A stretch of DNA of 64,000 nt from Cunninghamia lanceolata (lineage: Eukaryota > Streptophyta > Pinopsida > Cupressales > Cupressaceae): contig BSBN01000860.1 in the NCBI GenBank assembly GCA_027924645.1, forward strand, positions 124,001-188,000. Reading direction: 5' to 3'. This document shows, one piece after another, positions 1 through 12,706 of this stretch. Made by a program: the position numbers and the translations under genes. The notes below the pieces were generated by a model that was given only the letters and a program-made list of their open reading frames with translations, searched no databases and was not told the DNA's origin. Every line of letters starts with the position of its first letter. The first letter of the stretch is position 1.

Positions 1-887
1 AGCTGTAGAGGGCTAGGACAATTGTGGCATAGGAGGATGGCTCATCTTCACCATGGAGCACTTAATGTGCTCAAGGAAATAGTGACGGGGCTGCCTTAGA
101 TGAAGACAGAAAACCATGAAGTGTGCAAGGGTTGTGCTCTTGGGAAATATGCCAAGACCAGTTTTCCAAGCAGTGACACTAGATCCAAAGGGATTTTTGA
201 TCTTGTACACTCAGATGTGTGTGGGCCCATGTCAACAGTATCCTTGAATGGGTATGAATATTATGTTACTTTCATTGATGACTTCTCCAGGAAGACATGG
301 ATATATTTTTTGAAGATCAAAGATGAGGTCTTTAGTAGGTTCAAAGAGTTTAAGGCTCTTGTGGAGAACCAAATAGGGAGGAATATCAAGATACTGAGGT
401 CTAATAATGGAGGCTAATATACCTCAAATGCCTTCAAAGATTTCTGTACTCAGGAAGGTATCAAGAAAGAGTTGACGGTTCCATACAACCCTCAGCAGAA
501 TGGGGTTGCTGAATGGAAAAATAAGGCTATAGTTGGAGTAGCCAAGGCACGCTTCATGATTAGGATCTACCTTGGTTCTTATGGGTAGAAGCTTGCAATA
601 CAACTGTGTATTTGCAGAATAGGAGCCCTCACAAAGTGTTGGGCAAATTGACTCCAAAAGAGGCGTTCACCGGTAAGAAACTAGATTTGGCGCACATTCG
701 CATCTTTGGATGCCTTGTGTATTGTCACATTCCTATGGAGAAGAGAACCAAATTGGAACCAACTGCAGAGAAGGGTATCCTTGTTGGGTACAGTGAAACT
801 TCTAAGGCCTATCGAGTTTACATTCCTGCTCTCAAGAAAACATTTGTTTGCAGAGATGTGAAGTTTAAGGAAGAGAGGGCTCTTTAG
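1..887 (+). pseudogene. Copia 1 pre-integrase and integrase, broken
   Basis: Bases 1-165 encode the His-His-Cys-Cys pre-integrase region (LWHRRMAHLH, then CKGCALGK). The integrase core follows with HSDVCGP (first catalytic Asp) and FIDDFSRKTW. The second catalytic Asp is lost: the usual RSDNGGEY reads RSNNGG followed by a TAA stop at 415-417. The glutamate motif NGVAEWKNK (usually NGVAERKN) is kept. Frame is lost near 560 and regained near 606, where the integrase C-terminal part continues (IRIFGCLVYCHIP) to a stop at 885-887. From 888 to 1245 only a decayed hinge to RT remains, with several stops. The catalytic change alone would kill integration. Confidence 0.85.
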
Positions 888-1245
888 AAGTCTAGCAGTT
901 TGATGAATGAAGAGAAGCAGTCACCCATGGTTGAGGCAGAACAAATCCCTCAAACTTCAGTACTACAAGCTGGAGAGCAGAGCAAGTAGGCTGAGCAAGT
1001 TGATTAGAAGGAGGAACAAATAATTCCTCAGCCTCAGATTCCTATTACTGAGAATGAAGAGAAACATAGCGACTGAGTAGACACTAAGAGAGGCCCAAGA
1101 GTATGTTGGTGACCCACAGGATTTAGTTGGACAGAGAAAAGCTTCCAAATGTTATTATGATTATGTGGCACTTATGAGTGAATTAATTGAAGAGGAGCCT
1201 TCTAGCTTTCAGGAGGCATCCAAGCACTGAGTATGGAGGGATGCC

Positions 1246-2711
1246 ATGGTGGAAGAGTATTCTTCCATCATGAAGAATAGTGTGTGGGAGGTAGTACATC
1301 AGCAGAAGGTAAGTCTGTGGTGGGCTCGAGATGGTTGTATAAGATTAAGCATGCTGCAGATGGTAGTGTGGAAAAATTCAAAGCCTAGTTTGTGGCTAAG
1401 GGGTTTTCTCAGAAGGAAGGAGTTGACTACGATGAGACTTTTGCTCTAGTAGCTAGGTACTCATCCATAAGAGCTATCATTTCTATAGCAGCACAGATGG
1501 GTTGGAGGATTCACCAGATGGATGTAAAGATGACCTTCCTCAACGGAGAGATTGAGGAAGAGATTTACATAGAGCAGCCATAAGGATTTGAAGCACACAG
1601 GAGGGATTCTCATGTATGCAAGTTGAGAAGAGCACTGTATGGGCTCAAGTAGGCTCCTAGGGCGTGGTATTCACGTATTGATAGTTACTTGCAGAGCGTG
1701 GGCTTCATCAAGAGTGAGTCAGATCTGAACTTGTACTATGTTCAGGTGAAGGATGAACTTCACATATTGATGTTGTATGTTGATGACCTATTTCTCACAG
1801 GGTCAGAGGAGCTCATAGCCCACTACAAGCGGGATCTTGTAGGAGAGTTTGAGATGAAGGACTTGGGGTTGATGCACTACTTTCTGGGATTGGAGTTGTG
1901 GCAAAAAGAGGGAGAGATCTTCCTTGGACAAGGAAAGTACATAATTGATATCCTGAAGCGATTCAGGATGGAGGACTGTAAGCCCATGTCCACGCCACTT
2001 GTGACCAACTGGAAGAAGATTGATGCTTCCAGATCAGAGGCAGTGGACCCAACTTTATATAGACAGTTGATAGGCTCTCTTTTATATCTGGTCAACACCA
2101 GGCCAGACATTTGTTTTGCAATGAACTCACTTAGTCAGTTTATGGTGGAACGTAAACATGTGCACTGGATAGCTACGAAACATGTTTTGAGGTATCTCCG
2201 AGGCACAATTGATTATGGGCTGAAGTATGTTCAACAGGATGGAGTGAAGCTTGAGGGGTTCACCGATGCAGATTGGGTAGGCAGTACAGCTGATCGGAAG
2301 AGCACTTTAGGGTGTAGTTCTAGTTTGGGATCAGGAGCAGTCTCTTGCTATAGCAAGAAACAAAAGTCAGTTGCACTGAGTTCTACAGAGGCCAAGTATA
2401 TGGCAGCCAGTATGGCTACATGTGAGGCTATCTGGCTTCGAGAACTTCTAGCTGGGCTCTTTGATCAGGAGCTAGATCCTATAGTCATTTATTGTGATAA
2501 TCAGAGTTGTATCAAACTCTTTGAGAATCCAGTGTTTCATGACAAGTCAAAGCACATTGAGATCAAGTACCACTTCATCAGAGATTGTGTGGAGAAGGGG
2601 ACAGTGAAGCTCCAATACATTCCTAATGACGAACAGATAGCAGATATCCTGACCAAGCCCTTGATGAAGAGTAAATTTGTATACTTCAAGGATAAGCTGG
2701 GTGTTGTGTAG
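1246..2711 (+). pseudogene. Copia 1 reverse transcriptase and RNase H, broken
   Basis: RT begins in a decayed stretch at about 1246 and is clear from 1392 (AKGFSQKEGVDYDETF). It contains QMDVKMTFLNG with the first catalytic Asp, then YGLK-stop-APRAWY, where the normally invariant Gln codon reads TAG at 1650-1652. From 1689 a 340-residue frame is open to the end: LYVDDLF (YVDD active site), the RT thumb, then RNase H with FTDADW, SSTEAKY, YCDNQS and the C-terminal KHIEIKYHFIRD. It ends with TAG at 2709-2711, just before the polypurine tract. The C-terminal third is the best preserved part of the element. Confidence 0.92.
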
Positions 2712-2727
2712 AACACCTTCCTCACTA

Positions 2728-3243
2728 AGAGGGAGTGTTGATTTTTTGTAGCTCGGAAGGTGGGCCCTTGTGGAGGGTGGAAGTTACTTAAGGGCAACTC
2801 GAGTTGGATATTTAGCAATAGCATGATTTCTTTTTTATTAATAGAATGTTTCTTGAGTTGTGAGGTGGAGATAACACCAAGAGTGATTTTATGTGTAAGG
2901 AAAGCCAAGTTATGTAAGGAAAGTTTCTTTTCTCTTGCATCAACAGGGCTATATATGGAAGATTGCTGTAGCAACAAATTATTGTATTATGTGTGGAAAG
3001 TTTGCTGTTGAGGCTAAATAGAAGATCCAACATTTGTAGGTTTTTCCCCATATTGGGGTTTCCTGGTTATATCTGTGTTATTGTCTCTTTGTGTATGGCT
3101 TCTTGTTATTTTTTTCTTCCACTATTATTAGCTGTTAATTAACCCAGAGTATTGATTGTTATAAATCAGATAGAGGTTCTATTCTGTGAATTTATTGTGC
3201 AATTAATTTGTAACTGGGTTATAAGAAATTAACAATTCCTACA
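2728..3243 (+). repeat. Copia 1 polypurine tract and 3' LTR
   Basis: A purine run (AAGAGGGAG, 2728-2735) directly precedes TGTTGATT at 2736, the expected start of an LTR. A plausible 3' end is AATTCCTACA at 3243, giving an LTR of about 508 bp with TG...CA ends. A TATATA motif lies near 2950. The partner LTR is outside the window, so the right end is inferred only from the CA dinucleotide. Confidence 0.7.
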
Positions 3244-4879
3244 GAGTAAGATTGCTAAAGCTTGAGATGGATAAATGAGTGTGAGAACCTTGTTTATATA
3301 GGCTGAGGAGAGGCCAAGTCCAAGTGTAAATAGATCCATGACTGGAGGAATTACCTGTGAGGTGTACGGTTGAGATGGAGTTGAGGGAGATAAACATGGG
3401 AAATGTTCCTACTATGTTTACAAGGTAGAGGAATAAGTGGATCCATGAGCCACATGTCAATGTGCTCACAAATGACTTGTGAGTTAAAGGTGGAAGTCTT
3501 TGAGGAGAATGTGGAAGAAGGATTCTTGATCTGATGGAATGTGAGAGATGAACTGGAATTAGAAAGACAAGTGTCTTTGAGCATAAAGGTGATTGAGAGA
3601 TAATATGACACATGTGGAGAAGAAATAGGGATGACTAGAGGATAAATATGACATGTGGGTGAGGGTAATTAGTTAATTAAATATTAAAATATTTATTTAT
3701 GTGTGCAACACGGTGAGGTGGAAAGGTGATGTGGATTTATGAAATTAGGACTTTGGGATAGAGGAATTTAGGATTAATTAAATAATTCAGGATTATTTAA
3801 TTAGATGAGACATTAGAGGAATTAGGAAATTTAATTAAATAAATTGATTTTATTTAATTATTGGAGGAATGTGAATCATTTAAATAAATTAGGATATTTA
3901 TTTAATTGATAGAGGAAATGAGAATAAAATAAATATTGAAATATTTGTTTAATTCAACTTAGCCATTTTTAGGTATATACAATTTTTATTTAAAAAAAGT
4001 TTGAAGGCCATGCAGGCCTATATGGAAGGTCCACGACCCAAACAAGGGGTCCATGGCCTATTAAAGGTTGCAACCTTTGTTAAAAAGTCCGCAGAGGGGA
4101 TAAGCCCCTGCCACGTGGCCTGTGTTGGGCATGGGGGCCCATTAGGGATTGCAGGACCTGAGCGGGTACTTTGCAATACCCTATTGGTATGGGGCTAGAC
4201 AGGCCCTGCGCAAGGTACTTGTTGGGTACTTAAGTACCTCAAATTTTATTTTAATTTAAAAAAAACTCTTCCAACTTAAAAAAAATTATGATATGATTTT
4301 TATTGAAAAACTATATATATATTTTTTAATTTTTTGAATTGCAAAAAAGTATAGGGTAATTGCGCGGATTTTTTCTGTGAGAATATTCTCCAAAATATTC
4401 TGATCCATACGGCTGAATAGGGGAATTGTTTTTGAGGGCCTGGGGCAATGTGCTCCAAATCTAATGAATTGATAGTCAATCTTTAGGTTCTTGGGCCTTC
4501 TGGACATGATGGAAGGGTTAGATTTGACCCAAAATGCTCTAAAAATGTAGCTACCTCCTGGATCAGGCAACCACGTCCCAACTTCAAATCCTTGTAGATC
4601 TTTCCTCCAATGTCCAATTTAGACAAATCAAAAGGCTAAACTAACTTTCTTGGACACCCTAAACTCAACGATGAGCTTAGATTTGCACCAACATGTTCCA
4701 AAATCAACATACAATATAAACCACAAAGAAGAAACTCTTCCAAATCTAGTATTTCTATCAAGTTTTTCTAATTCTCCAGGTCATTATATGATGCAAGAGA
4801 AGAGCATACTCAAATTTTCAAGATCCACCATGATTTGCATCCTATATCTCTCAAACTAATAACCAAAGACACTCTACAA
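3244..4879. other. AT-rich non-coding DNA, possible decayed minus-strand LTR
   Basis: I find no supportable gene here. A minus-strand TATA-like box (CCTATATAAAC) lies near 3295. From about 3655 to 3960 there is a chain of degenerate units built on GAGGAATTAGG and TTAATTAAAT. Both patterns are typical of plant LTR promoter regions, so this may be a solo or fragmentary LTR on the minus strand. Around 4000-4240 the DNA becomes GC-richer and holds a CACGTG motif (about 4112). A minus-strand open frame at 4286-4570 matches nothing I recognise. Confidence 0.4.
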
Positions 4880-5321
4880 GCTCTGATACCATGTAAGATT
4901 TGGCTATAGAGATAGCCACCCAAGATCTAGAGGCCTAATGGAAAGCACAAAGAAAAGAGAGGATGAGTATGACTAGAATAAACTGTATTCCTATCAAAGA
5001 ATGTAAATACAATAATATGATACAATATTCTCACCATACAATATGCTATGACATACCTTGCTTATAAAGGCACTATTGAGAGGCATGACTAACTAGGATG
5101 ATGACAAGTGTCTTAATCCTATGACATGCGACAACTAAAGGATACATTCACATGTGTAGGATAAGATTGCATGACAACTAGAAACATCTAGATTTCTTCC
5201 TAAGTTAACTTAACATGTGAACATATGTGAAAAGGTTCTAACTAATAACTAGTTAGATAATGTGCCTTATTCACACTACAAAGGGGAAACTGGATAAGAA
5301 ATACCCCTATTCACACCAACA
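4880..5321 (-). repeat. Copia-type LTR with initiator-Met primer-binding site
   Basis: On the minus strand, TGGTATCAGAGC (plus 4880-4891) is the standard primer-binding site complementary to initiator methionine tRNA. It directly abuts an LTR that ends ...CTTACA on that strand. The LTR starts TGTTGGTGTGAATAGGGG (plus end 5321) and is about 430 bp long, with a TATA-like box (TTTATAAGC) near 5053. Only a short non-coding leader follows on the left before the sequence becomes unrecognisable, so this is one LTR plus the 5' leader of a truncated element. Confidence 0.65.
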
Positions 5322-6365
5322 CCTAGAAATGTTTCATTTGCACCTACAGGTGGATGTCATGTCTATCTACAATAGCCTATCTCAGTTTCTATCAACTCCA
5401 TACCATTTGATTGTGATGATAATGAATGCATTCTTGCAAAATGTATTAGTTGCAGTCACTGTAAGGTGCCAATAGACATATTTCTCCTTCCACACCTCTT
5501 GGCACCAAATTGACAGTGTCAACACATTGAGGTGGGTGAGTGAATGCTAGTAGAGGCCTTGTTTCATTCATGAGGTCCCCCGATCCTTTCAGGATACATT
5601 TGACAAAGAGAATCTCTTATGACTCCTAAGAGCAATTTTTTTTCTTCATTACTTTTCATGGTAAATTTGATGGGTTGGTTTTGTGTCTAAATCCTTTTCC
5701 TGCTCACCCTAAGTCCTAATAGATAGCACCTAGGGTTTCCAACCCATGTAACAGTGGTCTCCACCCTTTTTAAGCATATACCTTCCTTGCCAAATGGGCC
5801 TCATTAACTTCCTCTAACTAGCCATTATGAGTTAACTAAAGCACAAAAATATGTTAACTTATGTCCTAGAGTTTTATATTTAAGGATAAGCCCTAATTTA
5901 TTTCAAATCATCCAAGAGTTATCTAGGGATCAAGAGAGTAGTATAAATACATCTTTAGCATGATAGAACTTTAAGAATAAAACTTAATTCATTTCAATTC
6001 GACATTCATTGTAGTGACTAAAAATTTTCACTTCCATAAGTTATCATTCTCCACAACAAACTAACTCATCATTACAAAATTTTTAGTAGTAAATCAATCT
6101 TTTTGAGATAGACAACAAACATTCAAAAACTGACAATCTCTACAATTGTTCAACCAAGATGATAAGGTATGATTTTTCCTATTGAAACAACATATCATAT
6201 AGTTCATTCATACGTATTACCATTATTATAAAATGGAATGAAACTTTATATTTAATGTTTAATGATAAATTTAAGGTTTCTATAGCAATTTAAAAACTAT
6301 TTATGTAATAACTCTTTATTTCAAAACATTAAGGGCCTATTCATATGTTCAAAAAATAATGAGTT
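5322..6365. other. Non-coding DNA without recognised content
   Basis: No open frame with protein-like content and no repeat structure is seen. It is AT-rich and forms the left flank of the gag-only element. The last five bases (GAGTT, 6361-6365) are the left copy of that element's target duplication. Confidence 0.5.
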
Positions 6366-7619
6366 TGTTATATATGAAAAGGGGGGAGTGATGAGGTTGA
6401 AGTTAATGAAGATTCAATTAAACCCTCCTTTCACATACACATTCAAGGACATAAACAGAGTTAAGTCACTACTATTGCAAGAGGACTCAGCTACAGGTTT
6501 GGTGTCACTATGAAATGATAGGGAAAGATAGAATGTATTGATGAATTTGTTAAAACCTAATTTGATTAAGCCTTAAACCCTAATTATATGATTCTGGCTA
6601 CAGATGGATGAAGTATGACAAATGATTGCATAGGAAGGTACTAAATACAGATTAGAAACATACCATGATTCATATTTCTGAAGCCAAAAACTTCAGGACA
6701 AGGGGGCGGGTGCCCAAGTCTGATAGGGCAACTTTTCTGCGAATCTAGAACATTGATCTATATCAGGCTGCAACCTACTTCAGAGTTTCTGAAAAAACCA
6801 AAATAGAGGACTACGGAGTGGGCACCCTAGTCTAGAAGGGAATATTATCTACTCTTTTCTTCAAATCCTAAATCTTTATCTTCCTCCTAGCTTCTCTACA
6901 ACTTCACTCTGAAAGATCCCATACCTGTAACCTAGAATCACAAGAGAGGGATTAGGGGTTGTGGTGTTTAGGAGCTTGCCTCAGTCAAGCCCTGAAATGG
7001 AATTCAAGCCTTCCAATGCTGTTGTTAGATAGAGTGAGTGTCCTTGGTGGATAGAGGCAAAATCAACTGATAAAATAGATTGATTAAAACACAAATAGAT
7101 ATCTCCTTGGAGGTGAAGCCCTCATAGAGATGAATAGCCTTCAAATCATGAGGAAATGAGTTGATGGAGCCAAATCTGCAATAAACACATACAAACACAA
7201 CACAATTATGCTCTGTAACACAATGAATGCTTTGAATGCTCTTTGCTTGATGATCATAAGTTCGCCTTAATCAACTAGGAGTAAAATGAAGTCTTAAACA
7301 TGTTTATATATGCATTCCCACTAACATTCGTAATTCAAATTGAAAAGGTCAACAAAGGGAAACTTTTTAATTGTCATAAATTGATACATTTAAATTTAGG
7401 TCCTGATAAAATAGGCTTGGACTAGGGAGTGGATGCCCAAGTTTAGGGGTAATTTTTGAGTCATGATTAAGCATTAAAGTGGACCCCTAAGCCCCATTTG
7501 ACATGGGTTTTGGGGGAATTGCTTTGGGATAAGGTTTACACATGCTTGATTAAATTAAGGGGACCTAGGAGATAAACTAGGTGGTAAAAATTCCTAGGGG
7601 GACATTTTATGACACAACA
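6366..7619 (-). repeat. 3' LTR of the gag-only element
   Basis: This is the uninterrupted copy, 1254 bp, aligned by eye along its whole length with 12707-13478 plus 27511-28000. It ends ...GACACAACA on the plus strand (TGTTGTGTC on the element's own strand). No coding content is seen. It fixes the structure of the split partner LTR. Confidence 0.88.
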
Positions 7620-7925
7620 TTTAGCCTCCACTTTAATGTTTGTATAATCTTATGACCCATACATGCATTAAAGTATGGTAAAAAAACACATCAAACATGC
7701 CAAGCACATGAAACTAAGGCATACACAAAGATTGAGAAACTATTTCTACCCCCCAGTCTCAGGTAAGCACTAGAAGACACAATAAAACATGCAAGACACA
7801 ATGAAGACAATAAGAAGCACACAAAACATGGGGAATACAGTGGAAGCACGTAAAACACGATGAATACATGAGAAGAGTCACACAAAACATGATGAATACA
7901 TTGATATAACATTTTAATATATGAA

Positions 7926-8140
7926 ATAAAATCCTAAGGGGCGGGGGGAGCTCATCACTATGCCCTTGAAACTGCCAAAAACATGCAATACAAAACCCAA
8001 AATGTAGGGGGAGCTCATTACTACACCCTTGGTACTACACCAAGGGGAAGACATGCCAAACAAAACCTGAGTGTGGGGGGAGCTCATCTCTACACTGTTG
8101 ATACCACACAAGGGGAAGACACAACAAACACATAAGGAAG
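7926..8140. repeat. Imperfect tandem repeat, about 65-70 bp units
   Basis: Three units share the order AAAACC..., a G-run followed by GAGCTCAT, CTACAC, TTG, then GGGGAAGACA, near 7926, 7995 and 8066. On the element's strand each G-run is a C-run. A fourth, weaker GGGAGGAGCTTAT block follows near 8218. Confidence 0.7.
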
Positions 8141-8342
8141 ACACATAGATTACACGAGTGACATATAACATGCCATAGACATACTATACATCTTATACAT
8201 GGAAAACATGAGAAATGGGAGGAGCTTATTGCTAAGTTCCACCATCTAAAACATGCCACACACACCTGATGGTTGAGCTTATGCTACAACAACTGCTAAA
8301 GACACACTTAAGGGAGGATAGCTCAAGATCCAACCCTACCTC

Positions 8343-8555
8343 CTGATGAGGACTTTGTATAAAAGGATGTGCACTAGCTCAAGAGATACACCATCCCACC
8401 TTCCGCAGAAGGGATTTGTATAAAAGGATATGCAGTAGCTCAAGAGAGACGTTATACCGCCTCACAGAGAGGGCTTTTTGATTGCCTTTAAATAAGGATG
8501 TGCACTAGCTCAAGAGATACAACATCCCATCTCACAGAGAGGGCTTACAAACACA
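8343..8555. repeat. Imperfect tandem repeat, about 70-75 bp units
   Basis: Three units share GGATGTGCACTAGCTCAAG, then GAGAYAC, CATCCCA or a variant, and CAGAGAGGGCT. Cores begin near 8365, 8429 and 8499. The repeat lies in the non-coding 3' part of the gag-only element. Confidence 0.72.
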
Positions 8556-9009
8556 TTTTGTTAGTGCCAAATTAATTAGACAAATACCATTATATATGCC
8601 CCCACCTTAAGGTGGTTGATGTTTCTTACTGATATCAAGCACATTAAAATAGAGATAAAACACACAAGAGAATAAGAGCTCTCATAAATACCATGCCCCC
8701 AAGGTGACATGCGCTTACGACTGCCAAATGTTCACACAAAAACATTAATATAATATGCTAAGATAAATAACAAGATCAAATCATGAAAGCTATGCATGAA
8801 AATAGTCACATCGAGGACCAAGGCTATACTCATGAGTTCAGATCTGAGTATAACCATTGGGCTATACTGTAGGTACCTTGGAACTGAGTGTAGCAACAAG
8901 GTGAGATACCAATCAAAGTGTACAAGAGCATATTGAGTGGATTATAAAATGTTAGTCACAAGAAATGCCATAAGATGATACATCACATGAAGTGATTCTA
9001 CTAGTAAGG

Positions 9010-9012
<3 letters not shown>

Positions 9013-9058
<46 letters not shown>
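9013..9058. repeat. (TA)n microsatellite
   Basis: An almost pure TA run of about 46 bp. Such runs are common in plant intergenic DNA and have no specific function here. Confidence 0.9.
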
Positions 9059-9064
<6 letters not shown>

Positions 9065-9545
9065 ATCTTCATATATGGACTAGGTCCATTTTTTCTTTCT
9101 TGCTGAAGGGACACATGACCCTTATCAGTATTTGCTTGTTTTCGTCATCCGCCAACTAGGTAGAATCAGTGGAGAAGGTAAACAATAAAAATGAGAGAGG
9201 AGAACAAGTACCTTAGGAACACCACGTAGGAGGATGCCCCCAAAACACCCTCTGCAATGCTATGCCCCTAAGGCACGACAGAACAATAAAATAGAGGAGA
9301 GACAAGATAGAAGAATAATGAAATAAATAGAAGAATGGTCACAATAGAGGTGGTTTCCCAGTATCCTTGACCTTACAAGAGTATCAAGGGTCATCAAAGG
9401 AGACCTCAACAACACATAACACATCACAGGGGAACACAACATGACACAATATCATATTATATATATATATATCTTTAAGAGGAGCTTGAGCTTGTAAGAA
9501 TCTTAGAAAGGTGCTCTATCAAGTGTAGAAAAAAGTGTGAGTAGT

Positions 9546-11829
9546 TCATACCTGATTAATTCTTATTTTTAGAACGATCATGCAGTGCTTATTTCTCAAG
9601 TCCCTGTATATTTTAAATCTTTTGTTGTTTGTGAGGAGGGGACTCATTGTTATTTCCCACTGATGATATCTGCCTTGTTCTTTTCTAATCCTTTGCTTTC
9701 TTATTTTGATGAATGTGCCTTTTGTGGTGAAATGGGGTGTTTTCCATAGTGGCAACCTTTTCTTGTATCCTAATATCTTGTCATGGTTGTTCAATTTGCG
9801 TATCTGGTGCATTTTGGTTGTCTCCCAATCCTTGAAGGGATAATGATGGAGGAACCTCAACATAGATACCTTTTCCTTGTGGATGAGGTGAGTCTTCAAC
9901 CTTCTCCTTATCCACTTCTATCATGCCAACTATTTCATCATAGTTAAGATAATCATCTTCTTTCTCTATTGTATTTTGTTCTACCATATTGTTGTCACTA
10001 TGCTTAGGAAAGGGATTTGTAAAGATATGTAAATTCTGATTTGAAGGGGCAACCAACTTATTTTCATTGTCATTCACACTAGTTACTTGTATTATATTAG
10101 AATCAATGAGATCTTGAATTTCATGTTTAAGACACATACATCGTTCAGTATCATGTCCTGCCAAGAGGTGATACTGATAAAAAGCATTAGCATCAAATAA
10201 TGGTCCTTGTATCCTATTACTATTAAATGGTTTCATAGGTGGAAGCTTCAAAAGATGGTTTCTTATAGCTTGATTCATGATTTATTGAAGAGATTCAGAT
10301 ACTGGAGTAAACTATCTTTGTTGTTGTCTTATTTGAAACGGTGCCCATTAAGAATTACTAATAGCAGACACTTGTGATTGAAAATTATTTGAATGCTGTC
10401 CATTAATCTTGATGAAACTCTTGTTATTCCTTTTAAAGTTGTTTTGAGAAGGTCCAACCATGGATTGACCAATTTGAGCTGATGAGTTTTGATTCTCATA
10501 TTGACTAGACGAAAGCTGGTAATCACGAAGGGCTGTGCATAAATGTTGAAAAGAGCTATACTACATCAAGAGGATTTTATCACAGATGTTAGGTTATAAG
10601 TTTGTAATAAATACCATTTGGAGATCTTCATCTTTAATCGGGTATTGTATTTGTAAGATGAGACCTTGATATCAATTGATGAATTCTATCAACTACACTT
10701 TCGAACCTTGTTTACAATGAACTAAGTCAATCAAAGAGACTGTAGGTCCAATGTTTCCTTGGAAGTGTTGTAAGAATTGATCAACGAGCTGCGAGAAAGA
10801 GTTTATTGAGTTAGGAGGTAGAGAGAAAAACCATTCCAAAGAAATATCTTTGAGAGATCATGGGAAGAGTTTTGCTAGAAAATCCTCTTTGAAGAAGAAG
10901 TCACTACACATCACTATGAATGTTGTCATATGAGTATTAGAATCACCTTAATCACCATATTTTTCAAAGCGAGGTGTCTCAAATTTTTCTGGCATAGGAG
11001 TTCTTAGGATTGCATAAGATAGAGGACTATGGGCATGATATGTTGGTAAAGTAGGCTGGGGAGAATTAGTCAAGTTTGTCACCTTTTGTTGTAAAGAGGT
11101 CATGCCTTGTAAGAGTTGATTTAAAAGGGCATCATTAGGAGATGCAGTTTGTTGTTGAGAAGAATTAGAAGTTGTGGTCATGAAGTTTTGAGCTGATTGG
11201 TTGTGATTGGTAATGAAAGGTGGTTGAGGACAACTATAAGTGAAAGCTGGTCAAGAATAATTGTATGTGAAAGGTGGTTGAGAATAGGTGGAATGGAGAG
11301 GTGGTTGAGAGTGATTATTCATATAAGAAGTCACCCTAGGTGCTAAATTTTGATAATTAAATCCCACAACCTTGTAATTATATGAATTAATGCCATTAGA
11401 TACTCCCATACTAGTGGTAGCATTACTACAAGCTTGTGCATTATTAGTGAGAATTGATGATGTGAAAGTATCCATTCTGATAGTCGGTATGGGTGCCGAT
11501 ACCTGTGTATGATTCGGTGATAACATATGATTAATAGTATTTGCACATTCAGTCATTGTTATAATGTTGTTATGCACTATATGGGCTAGTCCATGGAGTG
11601 TATTAACACCATATTGTCCTTATTTCAATAACTCCCTTAGACTATGAACAACAGGTACAACCTCTTCAACTATCCTTTCTTTTTCCACAAATGCTTGAAA
11701 ATTAGCTAGTTCCTTATCAAGTTTATTTATTTGATCATCAGGTACATGTTTTATCACATCAATAGGATATTCAAAATCATGAAATCTTTGTTCTTCCATT
11801 GTAGTTGTAGGAGGTATGATATCTTGCAA
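9546..11829 (-). pseudogene. Gag of the gag-only element, broken
   Basis: Read from 11829 down to 9546. The N-terminal part (11829-11620) is acidic and possibly coiled-coil. A long Asn/Gln/Ser/Thr/Pro-rich linker follows (11577-11181). At about 11020-10900 MPEKFETPRFEKYGD introduces the conserved retrotransposon gag core. The core continues past a stop as a region with ALEWFF-like and LPPNSINSF-like motifs (about 10870-10700), matching the gag (PF03732-type) pattern of WF...LP..SI.S. The last part (10278-9781) contains YHLLAGHDTERCMCLKHEIQ, the His/Cys motif seen after gag in many plant Gypsy elements. Several in-frame stops and shifts separate these pieces. No protease DSG motif follows. Confidence 0.75.
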
Positions 11830-12706
11830 AGTTTGTGTTTCACCTTTTGTAAAGTAAGTGGATTTTTTGATGTTGGTACACTGTTGCTATCAGGAGCATT
11901 AGAACACATTAATATAAGACTTATCATTAGAGGGATGTTTTAATTAGGGAAGAAGGCTATACAACTCATATAAAAGCATACAACACTCAATGTACAAACT
12001 AATAGAACAAACCAAAGGAGCAAGATATGCTTGTTGAAATACACAATGTGTAAATTAGAAAATATGCCAATTTTTAATCTAAAGCATTGAATAATGCCAA
12101 ATTTTTAAATGACCAATGAATATATGCTTGAAAATGAATGTAAGAGATGAAATGAAAGATATTTATGACAAATGCAATGAAGCAACACAAATCTATGCTT
12201 GTTTATGAACTTAAAATGCTCAAATTTTTCACTTTTTTTAATGCAAATGTGCTAATAATGCAAATGTAAATGCAAAAACACATAATGCAACAACACTACA
12301 GTCCAAAATCAGATTTCAAAGAGTGTTTAAATGAGTATTAAAATCTGAAACAAGATTTGAACTACAAACCCTAGCTTTTGAAATTACTAGGTTATATGAA
12401 AAATGCAAAATTTCAAGCAAAAACTATAGCAAATGAGATACACAAATGCAAGGTAAATGATCATGAAATGCTATAATTTATCTCAGATTTGATGTACATA
12501 TCAGAAAATTAAATTTTTTTAATGATATGCAAGGAAAATATGCAAAACTATGCCTTAGTGTGAGCCTAGAATGCTTTTTTTTTTCAAAATTTTCAAATTT
12601 ATGCAAGATTTTTGAATGTATGATGATGAATATGATATGAATGAATGAAAAATGATTACAACACTCAGGAAGATGCAAGTTTAGTAAAAACATGGGTTCA
12701 CCAAAA
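11830..12706 (-). other. 5' leader and primer-binding site of the gag-only element
   Basis: AT-rich leader between gag and the 5' LTR. On the minus strand TGGTGAACCCATG (plus 12691-12703) starts three bases from the LTR end (12707). It has the TGG start expected of a primer-binding site, complementary to the CCA end of a tRNA. I cannot assign the tRNA species. No open frame of note is present. Confidence 0.55.

Larger units (their letters stand above)
1..3243 (+). mobile_element. Ty1/Copia element 1, 5'-truncated by window edge
   Basis: This is the 3' part of a Copia LTR retrotransposon. In order it holds the end of the pre-integrase domain, integrase, reverse transcriptase and RNase H, then a polypurine tract and a 3' LTR. 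Integrase before RT is the Copia order. The 5' LTR, gag and protease lie left of the window, so the target duplication and insertion age cannot be read. The coding part is broken by many stops and frameshifts, so this is an old, non-autonomous copy. Confidence 0.93.
7620..9545 (-). other. 3' non-coding internal region of the gag-only element
   Basis: In a complete Gypsy element this place between gag and the 3' LTR would hold pol. I see no protease, RT, RNase H or integrase motif in any frame. Instead there are two sets of imperfect tandem repeats (7926-8140 and 8343-8555), a long TA microsatellite (about 9013-9058) and a shorter one near 9460. Cys-rich minus-strand frames at 7691-8265 are by-products of the repeats. 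Confidence 0.6.

Noticed and set aside
3239..3613. Two overlapping minus-strand frames of about 86-124 codons
   Set aside because: Different frames of the same LTR-like AT-rich DNA; no protein motif.
4880..4891. tRNA gene fragment (GCTCTGATACCA)
   Set aside because: It is the complement of the primer-binding site next to an LTR; no cloverleaf can be formed with the flanks.
7691..8265. Cys-rich, hydrophobic minus-strand frames
   Set aside because: They coincide with the tandem repeats of the gag-only element and repeat their content in different frames; not a gene.
9013..9058. TA run as a replication origin or matrix attachment site
   Set aside because: A simple microsatellite; nothing else supports a function.
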